Positions 1 to 6,113 of a stretch of 14,612 nucleotides of DNA are shown here, one piece after another. Numbering within the stretch: the stretch's first letter is position 1; each line of letters starts with the position of its first letter. Source of the DNA: Sulfurovum sp. (GTDB lineage Bacteria; Campylobacterota; Campylobacteria; Campylobacterales; Sulfurovaceae); contig JADGDL010000011.1 of the NCBI GenBank assembly GCA_016744875.1, positions 1 to 14,612 of the forward strand. The letters are read 5' to 3'. The position numbers were made by a program, and so were the translations under genes. The notes beneath the pieces are model-generated. The model did no database searches and was not told the DNA's origin. It worked only from the letters and a program-made list of their open reading frames with translations.

Positions 1-37
1 GTACCACACCGACCCCAAGCAGATTTTTGAGATTTAG
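1..37 (+). CDS. 3' end of an unidentified CDS (partial)
   Basis: Read from base 2, the first twelve codons are open and give YHTDPKQIFEI followed by TAG at 35-37. The gene would begin left of the window. Eleven residues cannot identify a family. A short tail after a Tyr-His pair next to a tRNA 3' end would fit the C-terminus of a tyrosine recombinase (integrase), but that is inference from position only. It may equally be a chance open stretch. Confidence 0.25.
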   Translation, partial: YHTDPKQIFEI

Positions 38-149
38 AAAGATGTGTTTAAAATTTTTCCCTAAATATAATTCTGAGTTTTACTTTGATGATTTATTATA
101 ATGTGATCGAAGCATGACAATTTATAGATTGATAATTTTTTGATTATAT

Positions 150-170
150 CACGGACTAGGCACGGACTAG
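150..170. repeat. Short tandem repeat, 10-base unit
   Basis: The decamer CACGGACTAG occurs at 150-159 and again at 161-170, separated by one G. It is GC-richer than the surrounding AT-rich spacer and lies about 80 bases beyond the 3' end of the tRNA-Leu gene. Role unknown; it could be a recombinase arm site if an integrative element borders the tRNA. The rest of 38-246 shows no gene and no convincing terminator for the tRNA operon. Confidence 0.5.
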
Positions 171-246
171 ACTAAAATAATGAAAGCTTAAAAAGTCTCT
201 AAAAGTATGATTATATGGAGTTTTAAAGGGGATTAATATTTATGAA

Positions 247-331
247 TGGTGCGGATGAGAGGACTCGAACCTCCACGCCGTAAAGCACCAGATCCTAAGT
301 CTGGCGTGTATACCAATTTCACCACATCCGC
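247..331 (-). tRNA. tRNA-Leu (anticodon UAG)
   Basis: Read on the - strand it folds as an 85-nt class II tRNA with a long variable arm. The acceptor strand GCGGATG pairs with CATCCGC, followed by discriminator A and an encoded CCA. The anticodon loop CTTAGGA between CCAGA and TCTGG gives UAG, which decodes CUN leucine codons. The T-arm carries GGTTCGAGTCC. It is the last gene of the five-tRNA cluster, and its 3' end faces the left edge of the window. Confidence 0.96.
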
Positions 332-363
332 ATGTGATAGTTTATCTAAACAATGATAAGAAG

Positions 364-440
364 TGGTACACCCATTAGGATTCGAACCTAAGACCCTCGC
401 CTTAGAAGGGCGATGCTCTATCCAGCTGAGCTATGAGTGC
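364..440 (-). tRNA. tRNA-Arg (anticodon UCU)
   Basis: A 77-nt cloverleaf on the - strand. The acceptor GCACTCA pairs with TGGGTGT (including G-U pairs), and A plus encoded CCA follow. The anticodon arm TCGCC-CTTCTAA-GGCGA gives UCU, which reads AGA/AGG. The T-loop is TTCGAAT. It is fourth in transcription order, 32 bases upstream of tRNA-Leu. Confidence 0.96.
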
Positions 441-481
441 ACAAAAAAAATAATAATAAATAATCAAAATAGATATATTAA

Positions 482-558
482 TGGTACGCCTGAGAGGACT
501 CGAACCTCTAACCCTCAGATCCGAAGTCTGATGCTCTATCCAATTGAGCCACAAGCGC
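482..558 (-). tRNA. tRNA-Arg (anticodon UCG)
   Basis: A 77-nt cloverleaf on the - strand. The acceptor GCGCTTG pairs with CAGGCGT, followed by A and encoded CCA. The anticodon arm TCAGA-CTTCGGA-TCTGA gives UCG, which reads the CGN arginine box. The neighbouring tRNA is also an arginine isoacceptor, so the cluster supplies both arginine codon families. It is third in transcription order. Confidence 0.95.
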
Positions 559-593
559 TTCATCATGTTGGGTGGTTACCCTATAATTATCAA

Positions 594-670
594 TGGGGTG
601 GGCGACGGGGCTCGAACCCGCGACATACAGTACCACAAACTGTCGCTCTACCAACTGAACTACGCCCACC
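594..670 (-). tRNA. tRNA-His (anticodon GUG)
   Basis: Cloverleaf on the - strand with acceptor GTGGGCG pairing with CGCCCAC, discriminator C and encoded CCA. The base before position 1 is G (complement of 670), so the G-1:C73 pair diagnostic of histidine tRNAs is encoded; this base is included in the coordinates. The anticodon arm ACAGT-TTGTGGT-ACTGT gives GUG. It is second in transcription order. Confidence 0.96.
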
Positions 671-715
671 ATAATTGAATATGTTTACTTATTATTAAAA
701 TGTTAAAAAACTAAA

Positions 716-792
716 TGGTCGGAGTGAAAGGACTCGAACCTTCGACCCCCTGGTCCCAAACCAGGTGCGCTACCAGACTGCGCTACACTCCG
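716..792 (-). tRNA. tRNA-Pro (anticodon UGG)
   Basis: A 77-nt cloverleaf on the - strand. The acceptor CGGAGTG pairs with CACTCCG, followed by A and encoded CCA; a 5' C is usual for bacterial proline tRNAs. The anticodon arm CCTGG-TTTGGGA-CCAGG gives UGG. It is the first gene of the cluster, about 40 bases downstream of the consensus promoter at 836-864. Confidence 0.96.
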
Positions 793-835
793 TTTTTCCT
801 GTTTAACAGACAGACTCATCTGAAAAAGGAATGCA

Positions 836-864
836 ATTATAGTCAAAAGGTTTCTATTTGTCAA
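836..864 (-). promoter_or_regulatory. Consensus sigma-70 promoter of the tRNA cluster
   Basis: On the - strand TTGACA (859-864) and TATAAT (836-841) are separated by exactly 17 bases (842-858). Both hexamers match the sigma-70 consensus perfectly. The start site would fall near 829, about 37 bases before tRNA-Pro, and transcription would run through all five tRNAs. Such strength fits a stable-RNA operon. Confidence 0.9.
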
Positions 865-925
865 TAGATTTTCAAAAAAAATTAAAAAAAGTCTTTTTAA
901 CCCCTAAATTAGACGTACTTTAGGC

Positions 926-952
926 GTATATGAGTATAATCATTTCATATAC
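926..952 (+). promoter_or_regulatory. alsT promoter with operator-like inverted repeat
   Basis: TATAAT at 935-940 is a good -10 for alsT; no clear -35 is seen. It sits inside a perfect inverted repeat: GTATATGA (926-933) and TCATATAC (945-952), with 11 bases between. A dimeric regulator bound there would cover the -10 box. The -10 hexamer and arms are seen directly; operator function is inferred. The ribosome site GAGGG (957-961) follows, 6 bases before the ATG. Confidence 0.6.
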
Positions 953-967
953 TTATGAGGGAAAATA

Positions 968-2440
968 ATGAACAGTATCTTCGAACAGGTCAATAGTCTT
1001 TTGGGTTCTATCTTCTTCTTTGATGTCTTTTTTGGCGCTGTCGAAGGTTCAAGTATGCCGTTTATCGTGGCATGGCTCATCGTCGGAGGTGTTTTTCTTA
1101 CTTTCCGTTTCGGCTTTATCAATGTACGTATGTTCTCACATGCCTATAAGATCATCACAGGACAATACAAAACAGCTGATGACGTTGGTGAGATCACCCC
1201 TTTTCAATCTTTAACTACAGCTCTCTCTGCTACTGTAGGTCTAGGTAACATTGCTGGTGTAGCCATAGCCATTGCTATAGGTGGTCCGGGGGCAACCTTT
1301 TGGATGATACTCGCAGGATTCTTTGGTATGACGCTGAAGTTTACAGAAGTCACCCTTGCCCAGATCTACCGTGAAAAGAGACCTGATGGCCGTATTATGG
1401 GTGGTGCGATGCAGTATCTTTCCAAAGGACTTGCATCAAAAGGACATGCCAAACTAGGTAAAGGACTTGCCATTCTCTTTGCTGTACTTGCCATAGGTGG
1501 TTCTTTGGGAGCAGGAAATGCTTTTCAAACTTCACAAGCTATGGGTGTACTTTCTGACAGAGTGCCTTTTTTTGAAACCTATCCGATCGTCTTTGGTTTC
1601 ATCATGGCAGCACTGGTCGGGTTTGTGATCATAGGCGGTATCAAACGTATTGCCCATACAGCGGAGAAGATCGTACCTGCTATGGTGTTCATTTATCTTC
1701 TTGCATCACTTTGGATACTTATCACTAACGCCTCTTTGGTACCTTCTGCCATCTCAACCATCTTTCATGAAGCATTTGCTCCTACAGCAGCTGCAGGTGG
1801 GCTCATAGGCGTACTTGTACAAGGTTTTAAACGTGCCGCTTTCTCTTCTGAAGCAGGTATCGGTTCTGCGGCTATCGTACACTCTACTGCGTCTGTAAAA
1901 TACCCTGTACGTCAGGGAATGGTTGCACTTTATGAACCATTCATAGATACTATCGTGATCTGTTCTATGACGGCACTTGTTATTGTCACAACCGGTGTCT
2001 ATGCTGTTGATGGTGAATTTGCAAGTCTGGTAGCCTCAAAACAGGGTGCAGCACTTACGGCTGCGGCCTATGGTACAGTGATCTCATGGTTCCCGATTAT
2101 TTTATCATTTTCCATTGTATTGTTTGCCTTCTCCACGATGATCTCATGGTCATACTACGGAGAGCGTTCATGGACCTATCTCTTTGGAGAAAAATATACC
2201 TTACTCTATAAACTTATCTTCGTGTCATTTACAGTCATGGCTTCCGTTACAAGTGCATCAGCCCTCTTGGAATTCTCTGACCTGCTCATATTGTCCATGG
2301 CACTGCCAAACCTCATAGGGCTCTATATGTTACAGGGAGATGTGAAAGAGAATCTTTCTGAATATTTGAAAAAGTGGAAAAGTGGGGAATTAGATAGAGA
2401 GTGTATAGAAAAAGGGGTCTGTGAAAAGCCTACAAAGTAA
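968..2440 (+). CDS. alsT: Sodium:alanine/glycine symporter, AGCS family
   Basis: A 490-residue inner-membrane protein of the AGCS (AlsT/DagA/AgcS) family, expected to import alanine or glycine with Na+. The family signature is clear: a TTALSATVGLGNIAG stretch then GGPGATFWM (residues 83-113), and later FKRAAFSSEAGIGSAA (287-302) and SWSYYGERSW (393-402). Hydrophobic segments recur from about residue 31 to 455, and the tail (456-490) is charged and probably cytoplasmic. Length is normal for the family. The start is supported by GAGGG six bases upstream. It is a single gene with its own promoter, divergent from the tRNA cluster and convergent with purM (18-base gap). Substrate choice between alanine, glycine and another small amino acid cannot be decided here. 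Confidence 0.93.
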   Translation: MNSIFEQVNSLLGSIFFFDVFFGAVEGSSMPFIVAWLIVGGVFLTFRFGFINVRMFSHAYKIITGQYKTADDVGEITPFQSLTTALSATVGLGNIAGVAIAIAIGGPGATFWMILAGFFGMTLKFTEVTLAQIYREKRPDGRIMGGAMQYLSKGLASKGHAKLGKGLAILFAVLAIGGSLGAGNAFQTSQAMGVLSDRVPFFETYPIVFGFIMAALVGFVIIGGIKRIAHTAEKIVPAMVFIYLLASLWILITNASLVPSAISTIFHEAFAPTAAAGGLIGVLVQGFKRAAFSSEAGIGSAAIVHSTASVKYPVRQGMVALYEPFIDTIVICSMTALVIVTTGVYAVDGEFASLVASKQGAALTAAAYGTVISWFPIILSFSIVLFAFSTMISWSYYGERSWTYLFGEKYTLLYKLIFVSFTVMASVTSASALLEFSDLLILSMALPNLIGLYMLQGDVKENLSEYLKKWKSGELDRECIEKGVCEKPTK

Positions 2441-2447
2441 ATGTTAT

Positions 2448-2473
2448 GTAGAGATGGACTAAACCATCTCTAC
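2448..2473. terminator. Hairpin between convergent alsT and purM
   Basis: A perfect 10-bp stem, GTAGAGATGG (2448-2457) with CCATCTCTAC (2464-2473), closes a 6-base loop, ACTAAA. The purM stop codon (complement of 2459-2461) lies in the loop, so the right arm is also the end of purM. No long U-tract follows on either strand, so a classical intrinsic terminator is uncertain. It could block both convergent transcripts or protect 3' ends. Confidence 0.55.
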
Positions 2474-3454
2474 GCCCTTCTCGCCTTTTGCCAAGGCACC
2501 GATCACATAACCATCAGTATTTGCAAGTACAGTATCAACATCTTCAGGTTCAACAACCCATACCATACCGACACCCATGTTAAATGCTCTGAACATCTCT
2601 TCTTCTTCTACATACTGTGACATAAATTCAAAGATAGGCAATACACGTATGGAGTCTTTGTTTACAATCGCTCTCATACCCTCTGGAAGGACCCTAGGAA
2701 GGTTTTCTATGATCCCCCCACCCGTTATGTGGGCTAAAGCTTTTACATGCTCTTTATTGGCTTTATACTCTTTTACATAGATACGTGTTGGCTCAAGCAG
2801 TGTATTCACAAGCGGCTTTCCTTCAAACTCTGTATCCAGGGTCATACCCAGTTTGTCAAAAAAGAGTTTTCTTACCAGAGAATACCCGTTTGAATGCACA
2901 CCTGAACTAGGCATAGCAATAAGGATCTGCCCTTCTCTTACATTAGCGACCATATCCATATCGGCACGCTCTGCGATACCTACGGCAAATCCTGCAAGAT
3001 CAAAGTCATCTTCAGAGTACATTCCCGGCATTTCAGCGGTTTCCCCACCTACAAGCGCACATTCTGAACGTCTACATCCCTCTGCAATACCCGCAACCAC
3101 ATCTTTTGCATTTTGTGGAAGCAGTTTGCCTGTTGCATAATAATCCAGGAAGAACATCGGTGTACCATTATTACAAATGAGGTCATTTACACACATGGCG
3201 ACAAGGTCGATACCTACAGTGTCAAGCTTACCACTCTCTATAGCGATACGAAGCTTTGTACCTACACCATCTGTAGCAGAGAGTATCACCGGTTCTTTAT
3301 ATCCTGTTGGAAGGGCATATGCTCCCGCAAATGAACCTATGCCACCTATAACATTTTTATCAAAAGTTGATTTTACATCAGATTTGATCGCCTCTACAAA
3401 TTCATTACCTGCGTCAATATCGACACCGGCATCTTTATATGAAATATTTGACAT
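2459..3454 (-). CDS. purM: Phosphoribosylformylglycinamidine cyclo-ligase (AIR synthetase)
   Basis: PurM closes the imidazole ring of FGAM with ATP to give aminoimidazole ribonucleotide, the fifth step of de novo purine synthesis, in the cytosol. The 331 residues align throughout with the family: SYKDAGVDIDAG (5-16), the glycine-rich GGIGSFAG (37-44), ATDGVGTKLRIA (60-71), VGGETAEMPGMY (135-146), SSGVHSNGYSLVRK (183-196) and HITGGGIIENLPRVLP (242-257). Length is slightly under the usual 340-350. The ATG overlaps the TAA of the upstream membrane-protein gene (TAATG), with AAAGG as ribosome site inside that gene, so translational coupling is likely. Transcription probably comes from the promoter at 3714-3729. 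Confidence 0.97.
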   Translation of the reverse strand: MSNISYKDAGVDIDAGNEFVEAIKSDVKSTFDKNVIGGIGSFAGAYALPTGYKEPVILSATDGVGTKLRIAIESGKLDTVGIDLVAMCVNDLICNNGTPMFFLDYYATGKLLPQNAKDVVAGIAEGCRRSECALVGGETAEMPGMYSEDDFDLAGFAVGIAERADMDMVANVREGQILIAMPSSGVHSNGYSLVRKLFFDKLGMTLDTEFEGKPLVNTLLEPTRIYVKEYKANKEHVKALAHITGGGIIENLPRVLPEGMRAIVNKDSIRVLPIFEFMSQYVEEEEMFRAFNMGVGMVWVVEPEDVDTVLANTDGYVIGALAKGEKGVEMV

Positions 3455-3690
3455 TAGTTGTTACCTTTATTATTCATTTCTTCACAAGAAGGGAAGACCT
3501 TCTTAAGTAGGATGATCCCCGGACACCAGCCTGTAAGCCCTGCGATGAGCAACATGATCATCATACCAAGCTGTACTAAAAATGCCAATTGAAGCATACC
3601 TGCTTCTCCACCCATACCACTTGCTGCCAGACCCATGACTATTCCTAGTATACTTGCCTGTATTAAACGTTGTATCTTTTCAGCACACAT
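3454..3690 (-). CDS. Small membrane protein, YgaP-like/DUF2892 type
   Basis: 78 residues with an amphipathic N-terminus (IQRLIQASIL), a hydrophobic segment around residues 11-28, a second at 31-55, then a GWCPGIILLKKVF turn. Two membrane helices ending in a G-x-CP motif fit the DUF2892/YgaP-like transmembrane domain; function in this stand-alone form is unknown. Cysteines at positions 2, 56 and 69 could be functional. The start has AAGGA seven bases upstream and a -10 box about 29 bases upstream. It is co-transcribed with purM and overlaps it by one base. No biochemical link to purine synthesis is known, so it may simply supply the promoter. Confidence 0.65.
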   Translation of the reverse strand: MCAEKIQRLIQASILGIVMGLAASGMGGEAGMLQLAFLVQLGMMIMLLIAGLTGWCPGIILLKKVFPSCEEMNNKGNN

Positions 3691-3713
3691 TTAAATATCC
3701 TTGTAAAAAATTA

Positions 3714-3729
3714 CGCGTATTATACCCAA
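3714..3729 (-). promoter_or_regulatory. Promoter of the membrane protein-purM operon
   Basis: The - strand reads TTGGGTATAATACGCG, with TATAAT at 3719-3724. A start near 3712 would give a leader of roughly 22 bases containing AAGGA (3698-3702). No -35 consensus is seen 17 bases upstream. The CGCG right after the -10 would form a GC-rich discriminator. The same 16-mer with one change lies before typA. Confidence 0.65.
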
Positions 3730-3831
3730 TATTAGCTGTTGAGTTTACGTCCTGTATTTTTGTTGATAGAGCGCATTTTGGTAAAGCCAAATCTGCTACT
3801 ATTGAGTAGAGAACTCACATGATAAGTTATG

Positions 3832-4146
3832 TTATGAGTTAAGTTTACGCCCTAACTTCTCTTCTACTGCGCCTACTTTATTTTTAAGTCTTCCTACTGG
3901 ACCGTCACGCCAGTCTATCTTTATGGAGCTATAGACACGCCCGCAGTCTTTTTGTAACTCTTCATATGCCTTATTGATCACAGACAGAACCTCTTCAACG
4001 GTCTCTCCCTCTATGATAGTCCCCATAGGCGTAAGTTGATACGCTAATCCACTTTTATCTACAATGTCCAAGACACGTGCGACAAAAACACTTTTACTTT
4101 GCGTTTGTTCTGTTGGAAACATACTAAATTCTACCAATGCTGACAT
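3832..4146 (-). CDS. Thiamine-binding-fold protein, MTH1187/YkoF type
   Basis: Starting at the ATG complementary to 4144-4146 the protein has 104 residues beginning MSALVEFSMFPTEQ, the usual beginning of the MTH1187/DUF77 (thiamine-binding YkoF-like) family. Family features visible are LTPMGTIIEG (38-47) and the C-terminal VYSSIKIDWRDGPVGRLKNKV. Members are small ferredoxin-like-fold proteins that oligomerise; thiamine or hydroxymethylpyrimidine binding is known for some relatives. The reading frame is open 25 codons further upstream, but AAAAGGA lies six bases before the chosen ATG and the family starts here. It is divergent from the lipoprotein gene. The C-terminal GRKLNS-stop is repeated exactly 100 bp downstream (see findings). 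Confidence 0.8.
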   Translation of the reverse strand: MSALVEFSMFPTEQTQSKSVFVARVLDIVDKSGLAYQLTPMGTIIEGETVEEVLSVINKAYEELQKDCGRVYSSIKIDWRDGPVGRLKNKVGAVEEKLGRKLNS

Positions 4147-4219
4147 ACTTGATCCTTTTTCAGAATCATACACAAATAAAGATACTATGATGATAAAATC
4201 TTTATATCTCTCTATAACC

Positions 4220-4249
4220 AATCCTTAGATAAAATATATCACAAGGATT
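4220..4249 (+). promoter_or_regulatory. Inverted repeat around -10 and RBS of the lipoprotein gene
   Basis: AATCCTT (4220-4226) and AAGGATT (4243-4249) form a perfect 7-bp inverted repeat 16 bases apart. A -10-like TAAAAT (4230-4235) lies between the arms, and the right arm contains the AAGGA ribosome site (4243-4247) of the lipoprotein ATG at 4253. It may be an operator, or, if transcription enters from further left, a hairpin hiding the ribosome site. Function is inferred. Confidence 0.4.
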
Positions 4250-4252
4250 AAA

Positions 4253-4744
4253 ATGAAAAATACTATACTCTCTTTTATACTTCTTATATCACTCTCTTTT
4301 TTTATGTCAGGCTGTACAGAATCTGTGATCGATTCTATTGTAAATGAAGTTGTAGATGATGCGACTGATGATGAAGAACAAACAAAAAACGCGCTGGCAC
4401 TTTTGCAGAGTGGCCGTGACTTTGGTATAGTATGGGACAAAAAAGATGCCCAGTATGCTGAAGTGATCTACAGGGATGTATCTGGAGAAACACGTGAAGC
4501 AATCATGGTAGGAAGTACCGCTATGGTCCGTAGATACCTATGTACATTTGAAAAAGATACTGACAGTGTTGCAGAATATCTATGTACAGGTACCGGTACT
4601 CCTGAACTGGGAGACAGTTCAAGTTCCGGTGAGATTACCTTATATTTCAAAAAAGACAGAGAATATGCATTCTTCGTAGATGGCGGAGAGATCAACAATA
4701 TTCTTGAATACACGGGAAGCAGCCTCTCTATCCATGCTCCCTAA
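4253..4744 (+). CDS. Predicted lipoprotein of unknown function
   Basis: A 163-residue protein with a lipoprotein signal: short basic start, hydrophobic residues 5-17, lipobox M18-S19-G20-C21. After lipidation the mature part begins with an acidic linker (about residues 30-43, DDATDDEEQ) followed by a compact domain with DFGIVWDKKDAQYAEVIYRDVSGETREAIMVGS-like alternating beta pattern, two extra cysteines (C97 and C110) that could form a disulphide, and a Ser-rich loop. I do not recognise a family. The AAGGA ribosome site is five bases before the ATG. It is divergent from the MTH1187-type gene and 28 bases upstream of the flavoprotein gene, with which it may be co-transcribed. Residue T22 after the lipid-bearing Cys does not suggest inner-membrane retention. 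Confidence 0.8.
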   Translation: MKNTILSFILLISLSFFMSGCTESVIDSIVNEVVDDATDDEEQTKNALALLQSGRDFGIVWDKKDAQYAEVIYRDVSGETREAIMVGSTAMVRRYLCTFEKDTDSVAEYLCTGTGTPELGDSSSSGEITLYFKKDREYAFFVDGGEINNILEYTGSSLSIHAP

Positions 4745-4772
4745 AACATACTTTACAAGAGACATTTAACTT

Positions 4773-5975
4773 ATGATCATTATTGGAGCAGGTGCCTCGG
4801 GTCTTATAGCCTCTATCACAGCTGCCAGATCCGGTGTGCAAGGGACACTCCTTGAACAGAACCATAAGATAGGAAAAAAAATACTTGTCTCCGGTAACGG
4901 AAAATGTAATATAGATAACAGATACATCAACTTGAACCGTTTTCATTCTCAAAATCCGAATTTTATAAAAGAAGTGTTATCTGGCTATAACTTTGAAACT
5001 ATAGAAAAGTTTTTCACATCTATAGGTCTGGAACTCATAGAAGGTAAAGAGGGGAAAATGTTTCCTATGTCACTTCAGGCATCTTCTGTTGTGGAACTGC
5101 TTGAATATGAAGCTAAAAAACTTGGTGTGCAGCTCATCTGTGACTGTGCTGTAACAAGTATAAGCAAAAATAACAATACTTTTACACTTGAAACTTCTCA
5201 AGGTACAAAAGAATGTGAAAAACTGATCATCACTTCCGGATCACCTGCTGCCCCACAGCTTGGAGGTTCCAACTCAGGCTATGCTTTTGCCACAAGGATG
5301 GGACACACCCTCATACCGCGCCACCCTTCCCTTGTACAACTCTGTTCTGAAGAGTCTTGGGTCAAAGGCTGTGCAGGTGTTAAGGTAGCAGGAATTGCCA
5401 AGCTCTATGCCAATGGTGAATATATCACAGAAAAGAAAGGTGACCTGCTCTTTACAAACTACGGTATCAGTGGACTTGCCATACTAGATCTTAGCCGCGA
5501 AGTGAGCACAAGACTTGCTAACTTTGACTACTGCGAACTTAGCCTTGACCTTATGCCCGAACTAAGTAAAGAGAAACTCACCAATCTACTGCTCTCAAGA
5601 ATCCAAAATGAGAGCGAGAAACCTATAGACTTATGGCTGCAAGGGATAATAAATAAAAAACTCATACATAGCCTTTTAGAGCAATCAAAGAGCAAGGTGC
5701 AAGTAGAAAGTCAACTCAATCGAAAAGAGATAAACAAACTCGTACACGCCATTAAAAACCTTAAACTAAGTGTTAACGATACCAAAGGCTTTAAGGGGGC
5801 CGAAGTAGCCACAGGAGGTATAGACACCCGTGAAATCAACCCTCATACCATGGAGTCAAAACTTGTACCAAACCTCTACTTTGCAGGAGAAATACTCGAC
5901 GTCGATGGAGATCGAGGTGGTTTTAATTTTCATTTTGCATGGGTGAGCGGATTGCGTGCAGGAAAGAATTTATAA
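4773..5975 (+). CDS. BaiN/HI0933-family FAD-dependent oxidoreductase
   Basis: A 400-residue flavoprotein of the HI0933/YhiN/BaiN family. The FAD-binding Rossmann start is at the very N-terminus: MIIIGAGASGL (GxGxxG, residues 5-10), acidic E28 at the end of the second strand, then KKILVSGNGKCN (35-46), a family hallmark. The C-terminus has GGIDTREINPHTMESK and the second dinucleotide motif, AGEILDVDGDRGGFN. Substrates of most members are unknown; BaiN itself was described in bile-acid dehydroxylation, so that name should not be taken as function here. An in-frame TAA two codons before the ATG (4767-4769) fixes the start, making the N-terminus a few residues shorter than many relatives. Ribosome site is weak (AAGAG). 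Confidence 0.88.
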   Translation: MIIIGAGASGLIASITAARSGVQGTLLEQNHKIGKKILVSGNGKCNIDNRYINLNRFHSQNPNFIKEVLSGYNFETIEKFFTSIGLELIEGKEGKMFPMSLQASSVVELLEYEAKKLGVQLICDCAVTSISKNNNTFTLETSQGTKECEKLIITSGSPAAPQLGGSNSGYAFATRMGHTLIPRHPSLVQLCSEESWVKGCAGVKVAGIAKLYANGEYITEKKGDLLFTNYGISGLAILDLSREVSTRLANFDYCELSLDLMPELSKEKLTNLLLSRIQNESEKPIDLWLQGIINKKLIHSLLEQSKSKVQVESQLNRKEINKLVHAIKNLKLSVNDTKGFKGAEVATGGIDTREINPHTMESKLVPNLYFAGEILDVDGDRGGFNFHFAWVSGLRAGKNL

Positions 5976-6018
5976 ATAATTTTTCAAACTATATATAAAA
6001 ACAATAGTCTTTTGGTTT

Positions 6019-6107
6019 GCTGTAGGTTTGGTTGAAAGGGGTGAGTGAAGTGCGGGAACTCCCAGTATGTGACCAAACGGAACGAAGCCGTTCAGCCGAA
6101 GATCCAG
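6019..6107. other. GC-rich structured intergenic element, possible ncRNA or dispersed repeat
   Basis: About 54% G+C by my count (48 of 89), clearly above its surroundings. GTTTGGT (6026-6032) pairs with ACCAAAC (6072-6078), enclosing a smaller GGG-AACT-CCC hairpin (6054-6063). Directly after comes GAACG-AAGC-CGTTC (6080-6093). No convincing reading frame was found, and the sequence does not match the riboswitch, 4.5S, 6S or tmRNA patterns I know. It lies between the 3' ends of the convergent flavoprotein and typA genes. It could be a small RNA, a REP-like dispersed repeat or a remnant. Confidence 0.4.
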
Positions 6108-6113
6108 TGAAAT

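Noticed and set aside
363..674. 103-codon open frame on the + strand
   Set aside because: It lies across three tRNA genes on the other strand; tRNA sequences give such frames by chance.
2577..3506. Several + strand open frames opposite purM
   Set aside because: Antisense shadows of purM without ribosome sites or recognisable protein features.
4147..4221. 25-codon N-terminal extension of the MTH1187-type gene
   Set aside because: The family begins at MSALVEF, and a good ribosome site sits before that ATG; the extension is hydrophobic and unlike the family.
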